Assembly: GCA_947650285.1 (NCBI GenBank)
Contig: CANTFL010000221.1
Location: 310,001 to 374,000 of the forward strand
Reading direction: 5' to 3'
Length of the DNA: 64,000 nt
Origin: Hyaloperonospora brassicae
Lineage: Eukaryota; Oomycota; Peronosporomycetes; Peronosporales; Peronosporaceae
Within the stretch, counting starts at the first letter, position 1. Each line of letters opens with the position of its first letter. A model generated the notes under the pieces. It was not told the origin of the DNA, ran no database searches, and was given only the letters and a program-made list of their open reading frames with translations. A program made the position numbers and the translations under genes. Of the stretch, positions 53,843-63,362 are shown in pieces.

Positions 53843-54874
53843 ATGTCTATGCGAGGTGACTCAAGACCTACACAGCCCGGTGCTGTGCCAGCCTCTGCGG
53901 TAGACGATTCGTCGTCTGCTGCTCCTTCTTTGCCTGCAGCAACAGGTGCTGCAGGTGCACGCGGCACCTCACCGCGTGCGCATGATGACCCCGATGTGGA
54001 GGTCATCTACTCTGGCGAGTCAGACGTGTCTGACTCGGGCAATGCTCCAGAGGCGTCTCGCTCACCGGCGACGCCTCAGTATTCGCCAAGGCCACTGCCG
54101 AACGAACGGACTCGTGATTTGCATCACAGTCTGTTCGGCAGTGATGACGATGATCATGGCGGTGGGGAATATTATTCCTTACCACCGCCGGCTCGTGCGT
54201 CTTCGCACGAGCGTGATGACGATGGCGTGAGCCGTCGTCAATCTGGGAGCCGTGGTACCGACAAGGGTACCACTGTGAAGCGTGATGAGTTGAAGCCGTG
54301 GCGTTTGCCCGAACGGCTCATCAATAGCTTGTCTCACGAGACAGGCCAACACCATCGAATACCCTTATTCGATGCAACTGAGCTTCACGGCTTGAGTTCC
54401 AGCGCGAAGAACTTTCGCGCTGAAGAAGATTTTTATCTCGATGTCTTTCTTAGACATCCATGGTACAATGGCAACCAAAAGCGTGACAAGGCCTCGCTTT
54501 TGGTTGCGTGGAACGCGTTCGTCCAAAACGTAAAGAATTTTGGACGAGAAGGGTGGCTCAAGAAACTTGAGGCGACACGCCTCAGGTTCGAACGGCGAAC
54601 GCCAACCGGTGCTAGGTACCGGTTGCACTGTTTATCGAGTGAGGCAGGCATTCCTTGCCTCACATGGGGAGACCCTTGTGCGAGTTGTGTTGACAACTCG
54701 CAGCGTGCACATAGGGATGTGTACTCCCTAAATTCGCCCTGGGGAAGGGCACACATCTCGGCTGAGATGCGTGACGCGATTGCAAACTTGCAATCCGTCT
54801 ACAAGCGCCTAGGGCGCGTGTTTACCGATGGGCCACAGGACTCATCGGATGGGTCTCGTCATACTGGCGGATGA
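53843..54874 (+). CDS. Intact antisense ORF of the chromovirus (343 aa), novel
   Basis: The ORF runs opposite to gag-pol, starts 132 bases from the 3' LTR and ends within 52 bases of overlap with the pol stop, so the two genes converge. Residues 1-150 are Ala/Ser/Pro-rich and acidic. Near residue 50 lies [11 protein letters not shown], a hydrophobic core followed by acid and Ser, like a SUMO-interacting motif. Residues 150-250 form a Trp-rich conserved domain ([38 protein letters not shown]). Residues 255-285 carry four Cys spaced C-x8-C-x6-C-x2-C. The broken copy at 33,703-32,401 keeps all of these. No known family was recognised. Antisense ORFs at this position are known from some plant LTR elements. 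A role in silencing escape or chromatin targeting is speculation. Confidence 0.75.
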   Translation: MSMRGDSRPTQPGAVPASAVDDSSSAAPSLPAATGAAGARGTSPRAHDDPDVEVIYSGESDVSDSGNAPEASRSPATPQYSPRPLPNERTRDLHHSLFGSDDDDHGGGEYYSLPPPARASSHERDDDGVSRRQSGSRGTDKGTTVKRDELKPWRLPERLINSLSHETGQHHRIPLFDATELHGLSSSAKNFRAEEDFYLDVFLRHPWYNGNQKRDKASLLVAWNAFVQNVKNFGREGWLKKLEATRLRFERRTPTGARYRLHCLSSEAGIPCLTWGDPCASCVDNSQRAHRDVYSLNSPWGRAHISAEMRDAIANLQSVYKRLGRVFTDGPQDSSDGSRHTGG

Positions 54875-55037
54875 GACCTTCAACGTCCATCAACAGCTGA
54901 GAGCGGGGCTCCCAGCTGTTCCAAGAGGGTGGATACCCCCGCCACTGGACGAGGTAGCTCGTCCTTGATCCTGAATCGTCACGGTGATTCAAGATACGCT
55001 CCACTAGAAAGCGTTGATCACCGTGAGCATCCACCAA
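54822..55037 (-). CDS. pol: pol C-terminus: chromodomain
   Basis: The frame gives [20 protein letters not shown], then [20 protein letters not shown] and a closing helix, a canonical chromodomain of the chromovirus integrase tail. Chromodomains bind modified histones and are thought to direct integration. It is one frame step away from the preceding GPY-containing frame (56,053-55,004). Confidence 0.85.
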   Translation of the reverse strand: MVDAHGDQRFLVERILNHRDDSGSRTSYLVQWRGYPPSWNSWEPRSQLLMDVEGLIRQYDETHPMSPVAHR

Positions 55038-56053
55038 AGGTGTGGTGGAGGAGGAAAGACCTCCTCCAGATGATTCTGCTCACCATCTCGACCCTTACGA
55101 GATGGATCGCGCAATCGATGAATTGCGCGATGACTTGAAGCACGAGCGCGACCGGCGCTACGCTTTGACCGATACCGTGCGGAAGAACCGCAAGGGTCAC
55201 GAGGCTGATCGGGCGAGGGATCGCGCCGATTATGCCACAGCGCAGCTTCAGGTCGAGCGGGATGTCCGCTCCCTATTCGGCGAGCTGGCGACAGCTCGCG
55301 GGGAGATATCTCGGTTGAGTACCGAGGTATCATATCTGCGCGACCAGACGGATCGTCTGGAGCGCGAACGCAAGAACTTGATGGATGTTCTTGAACGTGG
55401 GGGCTATCTTCATCGGAAGAAGAAGGCTCGTACTGACAGTACGACCTAAGCCTCCCCACGTAAAACGTAGGATGCGTGCGCATCCTACGTGGCAATTCGA
55501 GTGTGTATGCATTGCCCTTGCGATGCAACACTCGAAATGGCCCAATGTATTTCGGCAGTAGTTTACTACTGCCGACACTAGTGCCTGCATGTCCAAGTAG
55601 GTTTACCGTAGACACTCGTACTAGGTCGTTAACCTTAAATGAAAGAACATTTGCTCTTCCATTCTTGTCTGCGTTCCGTTTCTGACGGTCCACCGCATTT
55701 GCGATGGAGTCCTGAACGAAACGGACTACCGCTTCTCGAGTCAGCAGGAAGTTCTCTGCTGACTCTTTGTTTTGTCTAGCAGTGCGCTTCGTGCGCACTG
55801 CTAAGAGATTGCTCTCTTCTTCAGCGAGGTTGTCTTCTTCCTCGCTGGCATAATCGTTGGCGATGCTGAATATACCAGCATCGTCATCATCATCCGAATC
55901 AATAATAGCGTCATCGCTATTATTGAGATGATCTTCTTCATCGATGTCGACTTGATCGACATCGGCATCATACGTGACGACGTTTGCGTCGACACGTGAT
56001 GAGCAAGAGCCAAAACGGTTTTTGCTCGAGCGAGTCCCTCCCCCCTTATCCAA
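55004..56053 (-). pseudogene. pol: pol: acidic linker, GPY segment and Pro/Arg-rich tail
   Basis: Reads an acidic linker (DADVDQVDIDEED, then a run of Asp), a helical segment (ENFLLTREAVVRFVQDSIAN) and the GPY-type fold (KYIGPFRVLHRKGNAYTLEL). An Arg/Pro-rich tail follows, antisense to the coiled-coil ORF at 55,042-55,449. It is +1 to the integrase-core frame at about 55,990. The 26-34 kb copy shows the same step at the same place. Confidence 0.75.
55042..55449 (+). CDS. Coiled-coil antisense ORF (135 aa)
   Basis: A strongly charged heptad-type sequence (ELRDDLKHERDRRYALTDTV; EISRLSTEVSYLRDQTDRLE) ends HRKKKARTDSTT. A diverged version occurs antisense in the 26-34 kb copy (32,494-32,288: KLRDDVDHENDRRHALQSDV). 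It overlaps the Pro/Arg-rich tail of pol on the other strand, so both strands would be coding. It could be the C-terminal part of the 343-residue antisense protein, joined by splicing or separated by a frame change. The 167 bases between them are antisense to the chromodomain. Confidence 0.5.
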   Translation: MVEEERPPPDDSAHHLDPYEMDRAIDELRDDLKHERDRRYALTDTVRKNRKGHEADRARDRADYATAQLQVERDVRSLFGELATARGEISRLSTEVSYLRDQTDRLERERKNLMDVLERGGYLHRKKKARTDSTT

Positions 56054-56913
56054 GAGTCACACTCTATAAGGGTGGGCACACGTGGATGGCGTAGGCCATT
56101 CACGTAAAACGGTGTGTGCTGTGTTGAAGCATGCACCGAATTATTGATGGCGAATTCCACCATGGGTAGGAATTCGCTCCAACTCGGAAACGAGTGGACA
56201 TATCCTCGAAGGATCTCTTCGAGGACACGGTTCGCACGTTCCGTCTGACCATCTGTTTCTGGATGGTCAGAAGTGGACATCTTCAATCGTGTTCCGAGAG
56301 TACGGAACACGGTTTGCCAAAATTCCGCCGTGAACCGAGGGTCACGGTCGGATACGAGTTCACGGGGTAACCCGTGGAGTCTAAAGACCGTGTCTAGAAA
56401 GACACGAGCACAACCTTGAGCCTTGATTGACTCAGGGACAGCAGCAAGATGGACCATCTTGCTGAATCGGTCTACAAACACAAGAATACCATTATTCTTG
56501 TGAGCGTCTTCGGGAAACCCGAAGACGAAGTCCATTGAAACGGACTGCCAGCACTCTGTCGGAACAGGCAGAGGCTGCAATGGCGCACGGGATGAAGGAC
56601 TAGGCTTCACCCGTTGACAAACCTCGCAAGCACGTATGTACTTGCGGACCAACTGATACTGGCGGGGCCAGTGAAAGTCACTACTTACCGTGAGGTAAGT
56701 CTTTTCTCGACCACGATGGCCGCCTGTTGGGGCATCGTGACACTCATACATGATGCGTAAACGCAAATCATGATGAGAGGGTACGACGACACGAGGCGTG
56801 TCGTCGGCAACAGCTGTATAGTACAGCAATCCGTTGCGTGTACTATACCGATCCGATGAGGATCGGTACAAAGCCGGTAAATCCCTCATGGATTTACTGG
56901 ATGGATTCACCAA
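55801..56913 (-). pseudogene. pol: pol: integrase core
   Basis: The zinc region HDAPTGGHRG ... CEVCQRVKP, then the catalytic D (SMDFVFGFPED), D (DRDPRFTAEFW) and E (RANRVLEEILRGY) are all present, so the core is intact. It opens with MVNPSSKSMRDL after a one-base loss relative to the RNase H frame near 56,910 and runs past the linker in the wrong frame to a stop at 55,801. Family role: joins the cDNA to host DNA, giving the 5-bp duplication seen here. Confidence 0.9.
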
Positions 56914-57510
56914 TGATCCATCAATCGCAGAAGATCCTTATCTTCCGCGTATGCCTTTCGTACGTCGTCAAGTAAGCTTGACGACGGGACACTGACTGAC
57001 AGTGTCGCAACAGTGGGATTATCCTCACTGTTGGATTGTGCGTCCGGCTCGAAATCGGGCCGGCGCGAAAGAGCATCCTCGACGACATTGAGTCGTCCCG
57101 GTTTATACTCCACGGAGAAGTTATACCCCGCGAAGAAAGACAGCCACCTCGCCATTCTTTGCGAGAGGTGTGGGCTGTTTACGGCCGTGCGTAATGACGC
57201 ATGGTCCGTATAGACAATAAACGGTCTATCTCCCAAGAGATAGACGCGAAACTTAGCCAGTGCGTATTTCATGGCAAGGTGTTCCTTGTCATGCACTGGG
57301 TAATTACGCTCAGCTGCTTGCAGCTGACGCGATTGATAACAGATGACGCGCTCCGCGCCATCTGCATCGAACTGCATTAACGCACAGCCGATTGCGAAAT
57401 CGCTGGCGTCACAGACCACATGAAATGGTTTGTCCTGATCTGCAATCGCCAAGATCGGCGATTGCATCAAGCTTTGCTTGATACCTTCAAAGGAACGCTG
57501 GCACTCAGCG
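56907..57510 (-). pseudogene. pol: pol: RNase H
   Basis: VVCDASDFAIGCALMQFDAD, HDKEHLAMKYALAKF, YTDHASLRTAV and LNVVEDALSRRPDFEP follow in order with the catalytic acids retained. An in-frame TGA lies at about 57,513-57,515, where the sister copy has a Trp codon, separating RNase H from RT. The frame ends at 56,907 in the one-base deletion described for integrase. Confidence 0.9.
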
Positions 57511-57512
57511 TT

Positions 57513-58205
57513 TCATGACCACTTGACATTTTTCTTGAGCAAGCAAGAAAGATGAACAGTCATCTCGGCGTAGTTGCGCGAGTACTTGTGCAAGTACGCC
57601 GCTAGACCAAGGAACTTCCTTAGTCCCTTGACATCGACTGGCACTGGCCAGTCGGTGATCGCCTTGATCTTTTCGGGATCAGGGCGTACGCCGTGTTTAC
57701 CCACGATGCACCCAAGAAGTGGTATTTCGCTAGCCGCGAATATACACTTCTTGATTTTGGCGTACAACTTATGCTTGCGCATAAGTTGAAGAACCTGACG
57801 AACGTGAGTTCTGTGAACTTCAACGTCCGTCTTTCCGTCCATAGCCCGGCTATGGACGAACACATCGTCGAAGTAACTCGGTGCGAAGTCTCGCACCGGT
57901 CTCAACAGATTTGTAACACATCTGTTGAATGTTGCAGGGGCATTACTCAGCCCCTGTGGCATCACTAGCCACTCCCACAGCATCCCGCTGGGGGTACTCA
58001 CTGCCGTGAACGGGACGTCCCGTTCACGCATCAGGATCTGATAGAATCCATCCATCAGATCCATGGACGAAAAGATGGTACTCTTTGACATACCATCTAT
58101 GATTACGTCCTTCCTCGGTATCGGCGTCTGAGCCGGTACCGTTGCAGCATTCAACTTGTTGAATGCGTGCACTATCCGCCACCCTCCTGTGGCGGTTTCG
58201 CACAC
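57513..58205 (-). pseudogene. pol: pol: reverse transcriptase, catalytic half
   Basis: Reads GGWRIVHAFNKLNAATVPAQ, IFSSMDLMDGFYQILMRERD, then the catalytic box SYFDDVFVHSRAM, the connection FLGLAAYLHKYSRNYAEMTV and LKKNVKWS before the TGA. The YFDD box is intact. It is linked to the upstream half (59,664-58,024) by a one-base insertion near 58,200. Confidence 0.9.
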
Positions 58206-59664
58206 AGAAGGTCGGAGAGCTGTGAGGGGATGTCGATTCCCTCACATGGCCCGCTGCTAAGCGATCGGCAAAGAACTTGTCGATCGCTATCACTTGTTCA
58301 CGAGGCAGTGGCCACTGCTTCATGACACAGTATTTCGAGCCCGGTTTGAGCTCGATCTCGTGTCGAGTGCCTTTGTCCTTAGGCAACTCGCAAGGTACGG
58401 ATTCAGGGAACACATCCCTGAATTCGATCAAATCCTTATACAAAGGATTTGCCTGAAGTGACTCCCAGGATTGGGACGCGTATCGCTCAATCCGAGTCTT
58501 CTCATCGAGGACACTTTCGTCCATCGATGAGCTGCTGAGAACCCGTTCGTTCTCAGCAAATACTGTTGCCGACCGAATGTCGGTCACATACTCGTCCTCT
58601 GTGACGAGTACGCAGATCTGCTTGACTTTGCCACTACGCAGATCACGCAAGAACCGTTTCGGTTCTAGCGTTGGCAACTGAGTTATCTCCGAAGTCAACT
58701 TCGGAGGCACAATCAGATCAAGCGTATAAGCGCCTACGCTTGATCCGTCATTAACCAAGACGTTCAACGTCTCGGTTTCTTCCTGGGAACTTGCTTCCAC
58801 AGGTTGCTGAGGGCCTGATCCCTCAGCAAGCGACTCTTGAGGAACTCCTTCCTCAAGTACGTGGGGACTTATTCCCTCGACGTCTTCCGACTGTGGCTGT
58901 GCAACCACAGTCAGGCACCGATCCTCTACGGTCGACTCTCCAGTCGACCTAGGATTTTCATGTTGCCCCTTGGGGGCAACAGATTTCTTTCTTCTAAGAT
59001 GCTGCCCGCTAGGCATGCATCCATGTCCCGGTCCACTCGACTTATTCGAGTGGTGGACCTTCGGCGCAGCCTGTACTTCTGTACAGCCGCCGGGAGCTTG
59101 CTCCACAGTGTAGTGATCAACTACACTGTGATCTTGTGCAGTCGTGCTAACGACCGTACCGCAAGTGAGGCCATCGCACTCACTCGCAGAACATCCACAC
59201 GCTTGTGGACGCTCCAAGATGTTCATCAGATGGCCATCTGATGAACAAGTAGCAGGCATCTTCACGGATCGATGCTGCCAGCTCACCCTTGGCTCGTATT
59301 TTCTGAGCCAAGGTAATCCCAGGATGACATCAAATTTGTCATCCAGATCTAGTACGATGAAATCATCATCGTACTGCTCGCCCTCTAACGTGTAGTGGAT
59401 TCCTACTACACGTTTCTCAACGGTTATCGATGCGCCTGTTGCAAGGCGCACCGTCATCCTTGTGAGGGGAATGTCGCGCTCAACGAACTTGAGCCTACGA
59501 CCCTCTAGTGACTGGCGTCGAACAAAGTTGTTCGACGCCCCACAGTCTACTAGGGCACGAAGCGACAAATCATTTGTCGCTTCCAACTTCAAGGTGATGA
59601 GCGAAACGTCATCACCAGGTGCAGAGACACACAATGATTGTGTATCTGGAGCAACTTTCGTCAA
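58024..59664 (-). pseudogene. pol: pol: protease, linker and N-terminal RT
   Basis: The retropepsin active site ALVDCGASNNF lies at residues 37-47 (D-C-G in place of the usual D-S/T-G). GLPWLRKYEP near residue 118 is the typical second half of the protease. A long Ser/Gln/Glu-rich linker (residues 150-380) precedes the RT start (RHEIELKPGSKYCVMKQWPL, then LPREQVIAIDKFFADRLAAG and STSPHSSPTFCV). From TFCVR on the frame is shifted by one base. Confidence 0.9.
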
Positions 59665-59714
59665 GAGATTTGCAAATTCTCTTGAGGTTGCTGGATGAGT
59701 AGGGCGCTCCGCCC

Positions 59715-60870
59715 CTACTGACCCCGACCATTTTTTGATGGTCCGTCTCGCTGTTGCGGCTTCGCAACAGCGCTGGACCCACGCCCATTGCCCTTTCTGG
59801 CGAATGGTCGTCCATTTCGCTCAGTACTGTTTGGTACTGGGCGTGGAGCACTACACTCGTATGCGTAGTGCCCTAACTTCTGACAGCGATTGCACCTCTG
59901 CAATCGCTTGTTGCTTGTAGAGCGAGGTCTCTCGCTCTCAACATAACAGAGGTCCATTGGTTCTGGACCTCCGATCTCTTGTCGTCTCGGTGGACGGTAA
60001 GAGTTTGAGCTAGCATGAGCCTGTCTCATGCTAAAGTCTTCCTGTTCCGCGGCTGATATCGCTTCTTCAAGCGTATTCAGCTCAAGGCGGAACAGGTGGC
60101 TCCTGACGGGCCCTTCTGCGAGCCCTTGCATGAACACCGTAATCAACGTGTGTTCATGAACTGGGTTTGCAGTTATACTACTCGCAAGGAGTCGTATATG
60201 TTGTGCGTAAGCGTGCACATCACGCTTACCCTGCTTGAGTTTCAGGAGCTCTGAACGAGCCCTGAACTCAGCCCGTGGCGGCTCAAACGTTTGTCTGAGC
60301 CGGGACTTGAAGTCATCTAGCGACCTAAACACGTTTGGGTCGCTACTCTCGAGTCCCAGGGACCAAGTTTTGGCACGCCCTGCCAAGTGGGTCTGAGCAA
60401 ATGTGAGTTTCATTTGCTCATCTTCGACGCGACGAGCCCTTAGGGCTCTGTCGAGTTCGACAAACCATAGTAACAGGGGAGTCCTCCGGGACTCCACTGT
60501 ACTTGGAGATGTCGACTTTCATCACTTCGGGACGACGCGCATGCGCCGTCCCGCCCACAGCAGCATGGAATTGCTGCTGTCTCAACAGCTCCGTCTGTTG
60601 AGCACCGAGTTCTCTCAACTGCTCGGCCTGTTGAGAGCCTTGCTGGTGAAGCAAGGCTACTTTCTCCCTCTCGAGAGCAAGTTCATTGTGAATGAACTTG
60701 GCGATAGCAGCATGTTGTTGGTCTCTGTCTAGAGACTCCAACATGGTGCTGACGACGAGTTCGCCTACGGTAGAACTCATTCGTTCTACCGCACCCCATT
60801 CGATGTCACTCAAATGGGTAAACCCTTCACGCGTGGCGTGAAAGGTGTCTTCTTCATCCAACATGTTCAT
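59715..60870 (-). pseudogene. gag: gag with one internal frame step
   Basis: The first frame (60,870-60,418) begins MNMLDEEDTFHATREGFTHL and contains a Gln-rich coiled segment (LRELGAQQTELLRQQQ). The second (60,497-59,715) carries the capsid region (LTFAQTHLAGRAKTWSLGLE) and the zinc knuckle C-N-R-C-Q-K-L-G-H-Y-A-Y-E-C, then a basic tail. The step falls at a run of four C within GACTCCCCTG. The 26-34 kb copy has one base fewer and is in frame there, while the truncated 40-kb copy has the same length as this one. It may be a shared lesion or, less likely, a programmed shift. Confidence 0.85.
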
Positions 60871-60892
60871 GTTGGATGTTGTGGTCCTTGGA

Positions 60893-60912
60893 AGGACTAC
60901 AAAGTGCTACCA
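60893..60912 (-). other. Primer-binding site
   Basis: On the minus strand TGGTAGCACTTTGTAGTCC starts two bases after the 5' LTR, identical to the site of the 26-34 kb copy. Confidence 0.85.
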
Positions 60913-60914
60913 GG

Positions 60915-61305
60915 TGTAACGGGGCACACCCTTGCGTAACTTAACGCAAGGGATTTGGAGTGCCCCGACGGACGTACACGTGGCGAGCGAGGAAGCGTAG
61001 GTAGGGTAAAAGTAGAACTGTTATATTAATAAATTAAGTCTTTAAACTACTGTCTCTTCGTTTGACTTAATTCAATTATACTAATATAACTGCATGTATG
61101 GTGACGTCTCGTCACCACTCATTGCGCGCGTCTTGCGGCGATTGGTGGGTTGATATCATCACGATATCAACCAATGAACAGACCCTTTTGGTCGACCCTT
61201 CAATATCACCGCTTTGGTGATATTGTTTAAAGAATATCCATCTTTATATTCTTTATTGTCACTTTCCTTAAGTGACAATATCATGTAACGGGCTGCCCCG
61301 TTACA
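60915..61305 (-). repeat. 5' LTR
   Basis: Partner of 53,322-53,711. Differences cluster in the left end (GGAGTGCC, ACGGACG, GGCGAGC) and around 61,180-61,275; about 97% identical by eye. Confidence 0.95.
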
Positions 61306-61420
61306 CTCTCCCTCTGACATTTCATACGTACAGCAGTCATCGTCACGCCCATCAAACGAGAAAATCCCATTTCTCGAACCCAGCATTGTTGAATGACATT
61401 GTGTTTGCGGGGTGGGGTCT
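61306..61420 (-). pseudogene. 5' end of an unknown frame cut by the chromovirus
   Basis: ATG at 61,386 opens a frame with a FSFDGRDDDCC core matching 19,563-19,620 of the left arm. It runs 25 codons and enters the chromovirus at 61,305. Beyond the element (53,321 leftwards) the homologous left-arm sequence resumes. Function unknown. Confidence 0.35.
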
Positions 61421-63130
61421 TTTGTGGAATCTCGGATCCGCAGTCAATGTCTATGTGAATATAACCGTTCAAGGAGAGCTAGAATATCTGATTTTGACAC
61501 ACTACTACACTATTATTACGACCCCTTGCATCACATTGCAGTCGCTGAGATGCACGAGCAATGTTTGTTCGACAGTAATTCGAGATAAGCATTTGCTCTA
61601 TATTATTACCTGACAAGGGTCAGTAAATGGTATATAAGGCTATGACAACACTCATTTTATCATCAACATGACTGTAATGCAATTTCGACCGTTCTTTGCG
61701 CAACGGTTCACGGCTAAGTATATGTAAGCTCGTTCCAGTCATGCATTTACGTTGGTGTCAGTGTAAGTGCATCTCATCCCATTACATTGTCCCATGTCAA
61801 TTTAGACCTCTTACGTCTTTATCATCCTTGCATACCATAATGGTGACTTCAAAGTCATCAGATCGCGGTACAATCTCGCGAACCGATTTCGGGACAATTC
61901 AGCATCACTTGATAATTGCGGATGTAGCATTTTCTGGTACAACACGCTCCCTACTAAGTACATTTATTTCTGCAAGTTCTATCTTGTTAAGATTACTAAC
62001 TTGTACTATAGAGAAGACACTACAATAGATGATACAGTAGATACGAAGTTTTGGTTTTTGTGTTTGCCACAACATTGCCGCTTACGGTTGAGTCATTACT
62101 GGTCGTTTGGACAAGCAGTGACATACCTCTCTGTAGCTTTCACAGTCAATTCATTGCATCTCTTTCTTTTATACATACGTCACTTTCGATATGTCGCTTG
62201 TTCTTGTGCATCCCAGATCAGTCATATGGTCCTGAACAGTTCTAATATCACAAGTGTTGGCACTCCATAGGACGCCATGAGAACTAGAGGCGTATCCATT
62301 CAGCACGACTTCTCGGCCGATGGATGCGTATCACATGCCTCAGTCATGTCTGGGAAGTGGGGATGACTTATTCCGTGCATTACGGCACTAATCGCTTACA
62401 CGGATGACGGAGCTCGCGATATACACTGATAGTGTTGAAAACAAGTACTGTGTGACTCCACCATATTGATCTGCACGTGGAATCTGTGTAAGCAGTACCG
62501 TTACCAATAGCCTTGCACTGCCTCTAAACATCAGTAGAGGTAATACAAGACGAGTGAGCGATATTCTATGGCTATACAAAATCGACAAATATGACTAAAT
62601 ACAAATGTCTATGTGTATATTCTTTTAAACCTAGATAAAAAGAGTGAGTGACGGATTTTCCTGATTGGACTACCTTCTCGGCACTTTTTGCGCGCACCCG
62701 TCATTCATTGGATAGCGTATTGGCTAATATAATCGCCACGTCAGGCGAGTAGTCGAGTACTGTCAACATCTGCCGACCTATGATTTCGACATAAGATCGC
62801 CAACAACTCATTCTCCTCTACAACATTGACGAATATGATTAAGAAAACATTCACATATTCGCATTGATCGAATTATAATGGCACGGTGGGTTCATACCGT
62901 TCTGTCGCGCACGCCCTTCTCCTATCGTACGCTTTTGTCACCAAGATCGTTCGAATGCACCTTTTATCAAAGCCAACGTTGCGCTCTACGATGCATCAAA
63001 GCAACTGTAAATTAATTGGCACAACATCTAACCTCTGAGATCGAGCTAGGCGCGGTTCCCCTGCATTTCAGGACGCTTACTATAAAATTTAGTAATCAGA
63101 ACTTCAGATGTGCATCGGATTCTGTACAAA
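61421..63130 (-). other. Right arm, blocks shared with 17,400-19,540
   Basis: Partners are clear at 61,680-61,880, 62,200-62,480 and 62,600-62,700. Frames on the plus strand (61,696-62,270) are open but are not shared with the left arm. The empty site for the left solo LTR is at 62,239-62,243. Confidence 0.4.
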
Positions 63131-63362
63131 ATATCTAAAAGACATCTGATCAGACAACATCTTACGTAAGCGATCACCTCTTCGTACAGAAAATGTGGTT
63201 GGGTATGGTCCTTGTTTATAGTGTCGTCAGCGGTAAGACAAACGATGCACTACGTTAGAATCGTATACATGACTGAGGATGTGTCGAACGAAGCACTCCA
63301 CGAGTTTAGCAACCCTTTGCTTCGACTGCACATTGTATTGGAGCTATTATCACGGTCTATGG

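Larger units (their letters stand above)
53322..61305 (-). mobile_element. Full-length chromovirus-type Ty3/gypsy element with antisense ORFs, TSD CTCTC
   Basis: LTRs of 390-391 bp (53,322-53,711; 60,915-61,305) differ at roughly a dozen positions. The exact duplication CTCTC lies at 53,317-53,321 and 61,306-61,310. On the minus strand: primer-binding site, gag, protease, RT, RNase H, integrase, GPY segment, chromodomain, polypurine tract. On the plus strand, between pol and the 3' LTR, lies an intact 343-codon ORF. The interruption is clean: the flanks join the left-arm sequence at about 19,650. Gag-pol carries several single-base frame changes and one TGA, so this copy is not autonomous as it stands. 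Confidence 0.97.

Noticed and set aside
57013..57213. Plus-strand frame opposite RNase H of the chromovirus, and similar frames opposite RT
   Set aside because: Mirror frames of a strongly constrained gene; unlike the antisense ORF near the 3' LTR they lie fully within pol and have no features of their own.
53322..61305. Endogenous virus with envelope gene
   Set aside because: No leader or membrane-spanning ORF after pol; the extra gene is on the opposite strand and has no envelope features.
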